The position numbers were made by a program, and so were the translations under genes. Positions 42,084 to 48,641 of a stretch of DNA of 64,000 bases are shown here, piece after piece; position 1 is the first letter of the stretch, and every line of letters begins with the position of its first letter. The stretch is taken from the NCBI GenBank assembly GCA_052387735.1, contig JBQTIW010000035.1, positions 1-64,000 on the forward strand. The letters are read 5' to 3'. The notes under the pieces were generated by a model. That model saw nothing but the letters and a program-made list of their open reading frames with translations. It searched no databases and had not been told where the DNA came from. This DNA is from RBC101 sp052387735. Lineage in GTDB: Bacteria; Gemmatimonadota; Gemmatimonadetes; Gemmatimonadales; Gemmatimonadaceae.

Positions 42084-43435
42084 TGCGAGCGAGCCTAACC
42101 ATGACCCATGACATGATGTCTCGCCATATTGCGCGTCGTACCTCGGCAGCGCTTCTTGCTGCCGCACTCGGCGCCACGACGGCCTGCAACGATTTTCTCG
42201 TCGCCGAGAATCCTGGCGCCATCGAGGCCGTGGACCTGAACGCCCTCGGGTACGTCAGTCTCCTGGCCAACGGGCCAATCTTTGCCTTCCAGGCAGCCTA
42301 TGATGACGTCGCCTACTGGAACGGGCAGTTGACGGACGAGTTGGTGAACCGCGGCAACAACAACCCGTTCGTGGAAGAAGGCCAGATCGATCGACGTGAG
42401 CTGTACTCGGACATGACGTACATCAACGCGTTCCTGTATGCTCCGATGCAACGTGCGCGGTTTTCGGGGGAGGACGCCGCCGCGCGGCTCAAGATCATTC
42501 TGGCCGACTCGGCGTCGAGGGACCTGCGCGTCGCGCGATCGCTGGCGTATGCCGGGCACTCGTACGTGGCGCTCGGTGAAATGATGTGCGTGACGCCGAT
42601 CGACCGCGGTGTGCCCAAGACGCCCGAGGAGATGTTCACCGACGCAATCGCGCGCTTCGACGAGGCCGTCACCGTGGCCAATGCTGCCAAGCAGCACGCC
42701 CTCGCCGCAACTCCGCCAAACTCGGGCCTTGCCAACGCGGCTGATTCCGTGCGCTACTTTGCGCTCGTCGGGTCCGCCCGCGCTGCGCTCAACCGGAACG
42801 ACAAGGCACGGGCCATCACTTTCGCCAACCAGGTCCCCGCTGCCTTCATCTTCTGGGCTTACTACTCGGACAACTCGGCCGGTGAACGGAACCGCACGCA
42901 CAACCGACTGACGTTAGGGAGCAACGCCTGGCTCAACTTCACGCCGTTCGAAGCGATGGCGGCGGATCCGCGGATTCCGCGAATCACCGGCACCTCGGCA
43001 CGCGCCGGAACACCGCTATCGCCACCGTCGTACAGCACGTTCAACAACAGCGTCGCCGGGGCAAGCTTTATTCCGAATGTAGCCGTCCGCATCGCGAGCG
43101 GCCTGGAGGCACAGTACATCATCGCCGAGGCGCAGGGGCCGACCGCCGCGACGCTCGCCTTCGTCGACACACGGCGTGCAGCCGGCCTGCAGGCTCCCGT
43201 GACTCTCGCGGGCGATGCGCTTATGGCTGAGCTGCGGAGCCAGCGCTCACGCGACTTCTACCTCGACAACCACCGCCTCGGCGATCTGCGCCGCTACAAG
43301 CAATACTACAGCGTGGATCTGTTCCCCAAAGGACCGTATCCCGGGAGTACCTCGGGGCAGATCTATAACGAGTCCATCAGCTGCTGGCCGCTCCCCACCA
43401 ACGAAATCAACGACAACCCGAACATCCCGAAATAG
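42083..43435 (+). CDS. SusD/RagB-like outer-membrane lipoprotein
   Basis: 450 residues, short for SusD. The ATG at 42083 overlaps the susC TGA; later in-frame ATGs at 42101, 42113 and 42116 (the last gives SRHIARRTSAALLAAALGAT) are also possible. The lipobox is T-T-A-C (GATTACNDFLV). Typical SusD features include NPGAIEAVDLNALGYVSLLA, a TPR-like helical middle (ARSLAYAGHSYVALGEMMCV), and a C-terminal RSRDFYLDNHRLGDLRRYKQ, the conserved 'R-x-x-e-f-x-x-x-G-x-R' region. It captures the ligand at the cell surface for the SusC partner. Substrate unknown; no polysaccharide-utilisation enzymes adjoin apart from the GH9 gene 13 kb away. Confidence 0.9.
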   Translation: MRASLTMTHDMMSRHIARRTSAALLAAALGATTACNDFLVAENPGAIEAVDLNALGYVSLLANGPIFAFQAAYDDVAYWNGQLTDELVNRGNNNPFVEEGQIDRRELYSDMTYINAFLYAPMQRARFSGEDAAARLKIILADSASRDLRVARSLAYAGHSYVALGEMMCVTPIDRGVPKTPEEMFTDAIARFDEAVTVANAAKQHALAATPPNSGLANAADSVRYFALVGSARAALNRNDKARAITFANQVPAAFIFWAYYSDNSAGERNRTHNRLTLGSNAWLNFTPFEAMAADPRIPRITGTSARAGTPLSPPSYSTFNNSVAGASFIPNVAVRIASGLEAQYIIAEAQGPTAATLAFVDTRRAAGLQAPVTLAGDALMAELRSQRSRDFYLDNHRLGDLRRYKQYYSVDLFPKGPYPGSTSGQIYNESISCWPLPTNEINDNPNIPK

Positions 43436-43587
43436 CGGGGAGCGGACGGCGGCCAGCGGGTAGAAGGGGGCTGGTCTCGCACACGCGCGGCCGGCCTTCT
43501 TCGTCTGTACCCTCTGGACCCGCCGATTCGCGTGCCCGTTTCTCCGTTTCCGCGGTTTACCCGTCTCCCGCTCCCCGTTTGCCCCTC

Positions 43588-44502
43588 ATGAGGCGCCGCA
43601 TCCTCGCCGTCTTCGCGATCGTCACCCTGCCTGCAAGCTGCACGGCCTGGCTGCTGCGCGATCCGGTGCCGTATTTCGAGTCGCGGCGTGATACGGCCTT
43701 CCGTTCGAGCGTCCTGGCGCAGGACTCCGCGGCCGATCACGTCAACGAGCGCGTGCAGCTCGACGCGATCAATGGGCTGCGAGTACAGATGATCCTCCGT
43801 CGACCCCGGGCGGAAAGCGGTGTTGTGAGGCGCCCGCTCTTCATCGTTCTGGGTGGCTATGAAACGGGTGATCGGGCGGCGACGCTCATCCCGCATACGC
43901 ACGGCAACATCATTGCAGCGCTCGCCTATCCCTACGACGGTGACCTGGGCGTGAAGGGGTTCGCGGTGCTACCTGCCGTGCCCAAACTGCGGAAGGCTGT
44001 TCTTGACACGCCGCCGGCCATCATGCTGGCGATCGATTACCTGCTGTCCCGCGGCGATGTCGACTCCTCGCGCATTGAGCTCGTGGGTGCCAGCTTCGGC
44101 ACACCCTTCAGTACGGTCGTCGGAGCTCTCGATCCTCGGGTGTCGCGCGTGTGGTCGGTGCATGGCGCGGCATGGCCGTATCGACAGATCGAGCACAATC
44201 TCCAGGCGCGGATAGACTGGGCGCCTGCTCGCCAGGTCGTGGCCGGGCTGGCGACGCTGTTTGCGTCGGGTTGGCGCCTGGATCCCGAAGACTGGGCACC
44301 CCGCATCTCGCCACGACCGTTCATCATGATCAACGCCCGGGAGGACGAGCGGATGCCGCGGGACGCCGTCGATGCGCTGTACGCGAGCGCGCGTGCACCC
44401 AAGGACATGATCTGGCTCGACGGCCCACACCTGCAGAGCAACCGCAAAGCCGTCTTGTCCGGCCTTGTGGAGACCGTCCTGCGTCGCGCGGCTACTCCTT
44501 GA
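43588..44502 (+). CDS. Alpha/beta-hydrolase lipoprotein
   Basis: 304 residues from ATG 43588 (RRRILAVFAIVTLPASCTAW; lipobox L-P-A-S-C). Alpha/beta-hydrolase fold: strand RPLFIVLGGYETGDRAATLI, nucleophile elbow VGASFGTPFS (G-x-S-x-G) at about residue 174, acid candidate in NAREDERMPRDAV, and His in GPHLQSNRKAV. It should be an esterase or peptidase-like enzyme in the periplasm or outer membrane. Located 150 bp behind the SusCD pair on the same strand, so it may process what that pair imports (inference). Upstream 40 bp contain pyrimidine-rich repeat words. Confidence 0.82.
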   Translation: MRRRILAVFAIVTLPASCTAWLLRDPVPYFESRRDTAFRSSVLAQDSAADHVNERVQLDAINGLRVQMILRRPRAESGVVRRPLFIVLGGYETGDRAATLIPHTHGNIIAALAYPYDGDLGVKGFAVLPAVPKLRKAVLDTPPAIMLAIDYLLSRGDVDSSRIELVGASFGTPFSTVVGALDPRVSRVWSVHGAAWPYRQIEHNLQARIDWAPARQVVAGLATLFASGWRLDPEDWAPRISPRPFIMINAREDERMPRDAVDALYASARAPKDMIWLDGPHLQSNRKAVLSGLVETVLRRAATP

Positions 44503-45112
44503 GCGGCGTCGCGTCACTGTAGTACTCCCCACGACGGCGCGCGACGACGTACAGGTGGTGCTGATTGTGATAGAGGGTGAACATCAACATTTCCCGCGCC
44601 GTGATCCTGCCCAACAAGGGATGCGGCAGCTGCACGCCGTCCACCTGATGGCGAGTCCAGAGCGTGACACGTCTGGCGAGCGCTTGCACCTCCTGTCGAT
44701 GCATGGCAAGGATTTGCCGGCGGTAGTCGGACGGGTCTCCCGTGACCGGCTGCGGCGAGGGCGCGAAACGCCCAGCCTGTCCTCCCTCACGGAGCTTGGT
44801 GTGGTATTTCGCCACCAGGACCTCGTACGCCAACGACACGCGCTTGGCGTTGCCGAACATGAGGCGCAACACGAACGTGGGTGTTCGCATGGCGTGTGAG
44901 ACGGCGCGCACGGACTTGGTGAGATGGCGGACGTGATCCGCCGGTGACCACGACGGGCCGAGCGGAGCAACGAACTCTTCATCCGGCATCGAGTTCCAGT
45001 ACAGTTCGCTTGTGCCGCACACGCGTCGCAGTCCGTTCGCAATCTCGTTGCGATGATACGCGCTGACGGGCGGTGGAACGAGGTGTGCCAGTGAGCTGTG
45101 CGTCGCGGGCAT
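44492..45112 (-). CDS. DinB-superfamily protein
   Basis: 206 residues. DinB-like four-helix metal-binding fold: helix 1 (VSAYHRNEIANGLRRVCGTS), the first His in SWSPADHVRHLTKSVRAVSH, then PVTGDPSDYRRQILAMHRQE and the last pair of ligands in FTLYHNQHHLYVVARR. Such proteins include thiol-dependent transferases (maleylpyruvate isomerase, BstA), but the exact reaction is unknown. Overlaps the end of the convergent alpha/beta-hydrolase gene by 11 bp. A perfect 12-bp palindrome lies 95 bp upstream of its start. Confidence 0.82.
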   Translation of the reverse strand: MPATHSSLAHLVPPPVSAYHRNEIANGLRRVCGTSELYWNSMPDEEFVAPLGPSWSPADHVRHLTKSVRAVSHAMRTPTFVLRLMFGNAKRVSLAYEVLVAKYHTKLREGGQAGRFAPSPQPVTGDPSDYRRQILAMHRQEVQALARRVTLWTRHQVDGVQLPHPLLGRITAREMLMFTLYHNQHHLYVVARRRGEYYSDATPLKE

Positions 45113-45205
45113 GTGCAGCGTTGTACGTGGTTAGGCGCAACCCCGACCTCGTCGAGTTCACGCTCCGAACCTTGAGTGTGGTGTACCGCCGAATGGCGCG
45201 CAATG

Positions 45206-45217
45206 TTCACATGTGAA
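45206..45217. promoter_or_regulatory. Perfect 12-bp palindrome TTCACATGTGAA upstream of the DinB-like gene
   Basis: The word is its own reverse complement and AT-richer than its surroundings. It lies about 95 bp before the minus-strand DinB-like gene start. It could be an operator for a dimeric regulator; no regulator gene is adjacent. Confidence 0.3.
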
Positions 45218-45234
45218 TGAGTGGGGTCGTGAGT

Positions 45235-45293
45235 AGTGGGTAGAGGGCGACGACCCGTGATCTCTCCCCGCCACCCAGTACCCGCTACCCACT
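45235..45293. repeat. Imperfect inverted repeat
   Basis: AGTGGGTAG (45235-45243) pairs with CTACCCACT (45285-45293); the interior contains GGGCGACGACCC and CTCTCCCCGCC. Built like the other purine/pyrimidine repeats in the window. It overlaps the stop codon of the 45285-45596 gene. Confidence 0.45.
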
Positions 45294-45596
45294 CTCCTCG
45301 TCGTCCAGCGCCTGGAAATGCTGACGCTGCCGCGCTCGTTGGCGCGGTGTTGAGTCATAGAGTCCGACGATTTGACGTGTCTGCAGCCGGATCAGCCATC
45401 CGACGGTGTCCACGAACTCGATCCACCGCGGCCTGAGGCGCCGTCCTGTCACGTCCGCGATCCAGGCCCCCACTGCGCGTGAGACACGGAGCGACCCGAA
45501 GTCACCCCACACCACTACGAACTCCTGAGTTGAGCGCCACGACCGCGTGGGCTCTCGCTCAATTGTCTTCCACATCATCATCATCATCTGGATCAC
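45285..45596 (-). CDS. Small hypothetical protein
   Basis: 103 residues. The reading MWKTIEREPTRSWRSTQEFV, then GDFGSLRVSRAVGAWIADVT and WIEFVDTVGWLIRLQTRQIV looks like a real folded protein (balanced charge and hydrophobics, no low-complexity). The C-terminus is Arg/Gln-rich. A run of five Met codons at the N-terminus makes the start uncertain; I give the longest. No family recognised. It is read away from the chromate locus, with two GC-rich hairpins just upstream. Confidence 0.5.
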   Translation of the reverse strand: MIQMMMMMWKTIEREPTRSWRSTQEFVVVWGDFGSLRVSRAVGAWIADVTGRRLRPRWIEFVDTVGWLIRLQTRQIVGLYDSTPRQRARQRQHFQALDDEESG

Positions 45597-45916
45597 CGTT
45601 CACGTTCTGTGAGGCCACAACACAACGCCCCGCCGCGACCATCGTCGCGGCGGGGCGTGGGTCGAGCGTCGCTCGTTGCGCGCTCTATCCGACTCCTCCA
45701 TCGCGATGACCAGCCCCTCCCCGATCGGTGAGCCGATCGGGGGCAATGACGGCCGCAACGCACGTCCTGCGCGCTGGTTGCCGTTGCCATCTGTTGAGCT
45801 GTGCGAGATGCATACTCGTGTAAGAAAAACGTCCCGGGAATGACGCCCGGTCACCACGGAGACCCCGACACCCCTGGTGCCGTCACAGGCATTCGGCGAG
45901 CGGGGATGAGGCGGTT
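45597..45916. other. Non-coding region with two perfect GC-rich hairpins
   Basis: 320 bp without a convincing gene. Hairpin 1: 15-bp perfect stem ACGCCCCGCCGCGAC / GTCGCGGCGGGGCGT (45625-45639 and 45644-45658, 4-nt loop). Hairpin 2: 10-bp perfect stem CCCCGATCGG / CCGATCGGGG (45719-45728 and 45733-45742, 4-nt loop). A short GAGCG-TC-GCTC stem lies between. No long U tract follows either on the strand I would expect for termination of chrB's operon, so they may be a structured RNA or bidirectional terminators. Confidence 0.45.
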
Positions 45917-46321
45917 CTACAGGTGCGCAGCCGCTGACATGAGGGCCGGTAGCCGGCTGACGATGGCGTCGCGGGCAGCCGCGTAGCCGTCACTGACTGC
46001 CGGCACGTCATCCCATCGTTCGACGTCCACTCCCGGTGGAATGATCTCCGACACGTCGCACGCAAATGACACCACGCGAACAGCGCCTCTGATTCTCGCA
46101 CGCGTTGCGGCGCGCGGTCGCGGGTCGTGAAGCGGGGCCCCGTCCGATCGCAATCCGTCTACGACAGCCGGAGGGATGACCGCATCCGGCTCGATACCTA
46201 ACGACTCCACGTCGAGGAGCACGCCGCGCTCCGTCGCCAATTTGCGCAGGTGCGCGGCAGCAATCTGGCTCTTGGCCGAGCCATGGAGACAGACGAACAC
46301 CACACGAGGAACGTTCGGCAT
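45917..46321 (-). CDS. Low-molecular-weight phosphatase/arsenate-reductase-like protein with altered P-loop
   Basis: 134 residues. PRVVFVCLHGSAKSQIAAAH is the N-terminal P-loop of the LMW tyrosine phosphatase/ArsC fold, normally C-x5-R-S, but here Cys11 is followed by x5-Lys17-Ser. The catalytic Arg that holds the phosphate or arsenate is therefore replaced by Lys (AAG codon, read directly). The later strand AVRVVSFACDVSEIIPPGVD and WDDVPAVSDGYAAARD contain the acid loop with Asp. Overlaps the chrB stop as TGATG, so it belongs to the chromate operon. It might be an inactive sensor or act on a different oxyanion. It may instead be a catalytically weak phosphatase. Confidence 0.78.
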   Translation of the reverse strand: MPNVPRVVFVCLHGSAKSQIAAAHLRKLATERGVLLDVESLGIEPDAVIPPAVVDGLRSDGAPLHDPRPRAATRARIRGAVRVVSFACDVSEIIPPGVDVERWDDVPAVSDGYAAARDAIVSRLPALMSAAAHL

Positions 46322-47310
46322 CAGGTGCCAGGCATGGGCTGCTGTTTTCGCTGGAACATCACGAGAAGGTCGTCGAATGCCGCGCTGCCGCGCTCGATCC
46401 GGATGGCGTCATCTTCGTGGGCGAGTGCTATGCCCTCGAGCAGCGCACCGATTCCCGCCGTTTCGTCGCGACCGAACCTGCCATCTCGCAGATCGAGATC
46501 GTGCACGACCTCACTCATCGCGATCAGCGCCGGATCGTGCAGATCAAAGCGGGTGAGGAGCGTTTCGAAGGTGCACCGGTCGCCTTCGTGGGTGAACTCC
46601 CCCGCAGCCATGTCGAACCGAAGCTCACCGGGAGCGACGCGACGCGTGGCCGGCTCCACAAACCGGAAGCGGGCCTCAGGGTCGATGAACCGCCGAATGA
46701 GCCAGGCGCTCGCGATGCGATCGACGAACACACCGGACCGCGTGACCCAGGTGCGACCGTGATAGCTGCCTGCGGGAGCGCCCAATACCAATGGCAAGGA
46801 GGCAGATCCCGCAGTCTCGACGCGTCGTTCGACCTCAGCAATGGCAGCTTCGGCCTGACCTCGGCCCGGGGCGTCGAAGAAGTCAATCGCGCGGAGCTGT
46901 CCCATGCGGCGCTTGAGTCGCTGCAACGCGCCTCGAGCAGCTGATTCCGGACCGCCGTCGGACACCGAACGCGATGTGCGCGCAGTCGCCTGAGCCGCCC
47001 TCGTGGCAAGGGCAGCATGCGCAAGGTCGCGGTAGCACGCGTCGCGCCTCTCGCGGAAGGTCGCGACGATGTCTGCGTCGGAAATACCCTCGACAAACGT
47101 CGCCTCACATACCAGAGCGTGTCCGCCGTCTGCCTCGATCGCCCGGCACAACGACCGAAACTGTCCCTGATTCCGGTCGCCCTCGGGAAGCACATAGACG
47201 GAATTCTTGAGCGCGAGCGCGCCGAATCGCTCCAGGCTGCGGCGGACCTTGACGCGGAGATAGTCTGGTTTTGGAGGGATCTGATGGATTAGCAGTACCC
47301 AGCGGTTCAT
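46321..47310 (-). CDS. chrB: Chromate-resistance regulator/protein ChrB
   Basis: 329 residues from ATG 47308-47310 (NRWVLLIHQIPPKPDYLRVK). The N-terminal ChrB domain (about 1-150) has VRRSLERFGALALKNSVYVL and FRSLCRAIEADGGHALVCEA. The C-terminal ChrB domain (about 180-320) has TWVTRSGVFVDRIASAWLIR, RFIDPEARFRFVEP and EVVHDLDLRDGRFG. ChrB represses and senses chromate in characterised operons and is also proposed to reduce Cr(VI). Divergent from chrA with about 180 bp between, which carry a dyad at 47340-47358. It is followed by the phosphatase-like gene. Confidence 0.92.
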   Translation of the reverse strand: MNRWVLLIHQIPPKPDYLRVKVRRSLERFGALALKNSVYVLPEGDRNQGQFRSLCRAIEADGGHALVCEATFVEGISDADIVATFRERRDACYRDLAHAALATRAAQATARTSRSVSDGGPESAARGALQRLKRRMGQLRAIDFFDAPGRGQAEAAIAEVERRVETAGSASLPLVLGAPAGSYHGRTWVTRSGVFVDRIASAWLIRRFIDPEARFRFVEPATRRVAPGELRFDMAAGEFTHEGDRCTFETLLTRFDLHDPALIAMSEVVHDLDLRDGRFGRDETAGIGALLEGIALAHEDDAIRIERGSAAFDDLLVMFQRKQQPMPGT

Positions 47311-47339
47311 GGCATCTTGTGGTAACACAGTTGCTCTAT

Positions 47340-47358
47340 TGATATCACAAGTGTATCA
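47340..47358. promoter_or_regulatory. Candidate chr operator in the chrB-chrA intergenic region
   Basis: Dyad TGATA-tcacaagtg-TATCA, 5-bp outer arms with an inner CAC/GTG pair offset by one base, in the most AT-rich stretch of the 182-bp divergent region. It lies 30 bp from the chrB start and could overlap its promoter. Function inferred from position. Confidence 0.35.
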
Positions 47359-47492
47359 GGCGATGATAGTGACCGCTAGGCGGTTCACCGAGTGATCCTG
47401 GTCCGTTGGATGGCAGACAAGTGCCGCGATATATGATCGATGATGTCGCCATTTGTCGCCCTTACTGTGGGAATTTGGTAGTGAGCCATACG

Positions 47493-48641
47493 ATGATCCA
47501 GGGATATCGCGAGGCCAACTTCCGGATTTTCCGCCGCTTCCTGAGGTTCGGAGCGCTGGCATGGGGCGGTCCGCTCGCCCAGATCGACATGCTGCGGCAG
47601 GAGTTGGTGGAGGAAGAGAAGTGGGTGACACCTGAGCACTTCAACCGCGCGCTGGCGGTCTACCAGGCGTTGCCGGGTCCAGAGGCGCACGAGATGTGTG
47701 TGTACTTCGGCATGCGAGTGGGGGGTCGGCTCGGAGGGCTGCTGGCCGGGCTGGGATTCATGCTCCCCGGGTTCCTGTTGATGTTTGCGCTCTCGTGGAT
47801 GTACGTGACGTTTGGCGCCAACACCGCGGCGCTGGCGATGCTGTTCTACGGATGCAAGCCCGCGGTTCTCGCCCTGATCGTGCGCGCCGTCCACCGCATC
47901 GGCCGGCATGCACTTACCGATAGGTGGCTTCTGGGAATTGGCTTCGGTGCAGGCGCGGCGAGTCTCGCCGGCTGGAGCTTTCTGCTGACGCTGCCAGTGG
48001 CGGGCGTCGTTTATGCCCTCGTCCGGCGGGGAAGCCCCGGGTCCGCCGTCCACCTGAGTCTGTTCATGCCGCTCTCCGTATTGCAGACCGGAGCATCCGC
48101 GGCCGTTCCTTCGCTCGCCGCGCTCGTCGGGTACGGGTTGCGCAGCGGACTGCTCACCTTCGGCGGCGCGTATACGGTGATTCCGTTTCTACAACACGAT
48201 GCCGTGGTGCGAGGCGGATGGATGACGAATGCGCAGTTCCTCGATGGGCTCGCGCTCGGCGGCATCCTCCCCGCTCCACTTATCATCTTCTCGACGTTCG
48301 TGGGATACGTGGGCGGCGGACCGTTAGGCGCCTTGGCCCTCACGGCTGGCATTTTCCTCCCCGCGTTCGCGTTTACGTTGATCGGCCATCGGCACGTAGA
48401 GCGCCTGATTGCCAACCAGGCGGCGCACGCCTTTCTCGACGGGGTAACCGCGGGTGTCGTCGGGCTGATCGCTGTCACGGCAATCGGGCTGTCTACCGAC
48501 GCGGTTTCCAGTGTCCCCATGTTCGCTATCTTTGTGCTCGCGCTTGCCGCCGCCTATCTGTGGAAGGCGCGGGTTGCGGTCGTGGGCATCATGTTCGGCG
48601 CCGGGCTGCTGGGATGGGTATTCTCCACGCTTGTGACATGA
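47493..48641 (+). CDS. chrA: Chromate transporter ChrA (two-domain CHR family)
   Basis: 382 residues from ATG 47493 (IQGYREANFRIFRRFLRFGA); the open frame reaches further upstream but the family normally begins here. Two CHR domains are visible. The first has LRFGALAWGGPLAQIDMLRQ and the signature VYQALPGPEAHEMCVYFGMR. The second has SGLLTFGGAYTVIPFLQHDA and LALGGILPAPLIIFSTFVGY. About ten membrane helices. It exports chromate from the cytoplasm, powered by the membrane potential. Stop TGA overlaps the ATG of the DUF5916 gene. A CGTTAGGC copy encodes Leu-Gly in GGPLGAL. Confidence 0.95.
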   Translation: MIQGYREANFRIFRRFLRFGALAWGGPLAQIDMLRQELVEEEKWVTPEHFNRALAVYQALPGPEAHEMCVYFGMRVGGRLGGLLAGLGFMLPGFLLMFALSWMYVTFGANTAALAMLFYGCKPAVLALIVRAVHRIGRHALTDRWLLGIGFGAGAASLAGWSFLLTLPVAGVVYALVRRGSPGSAVHLSLFMPLSVLQTGASAAVPSLAALVGYGLRSGLLTFGGAYTVIPFLQHDAVVRGGWMTNAQFLDGLALGGILPAPLIIFSTFVGYVGGGPLGALALTAGIFLPAFAFTLIGHRHVERLIANQAAHAFLDGVTAGVVGLIAVTAIGLSTDAVSSVPMFAIFVLALAAAYLWKARVAVVGIMFGAGLLGWVFSTLVT

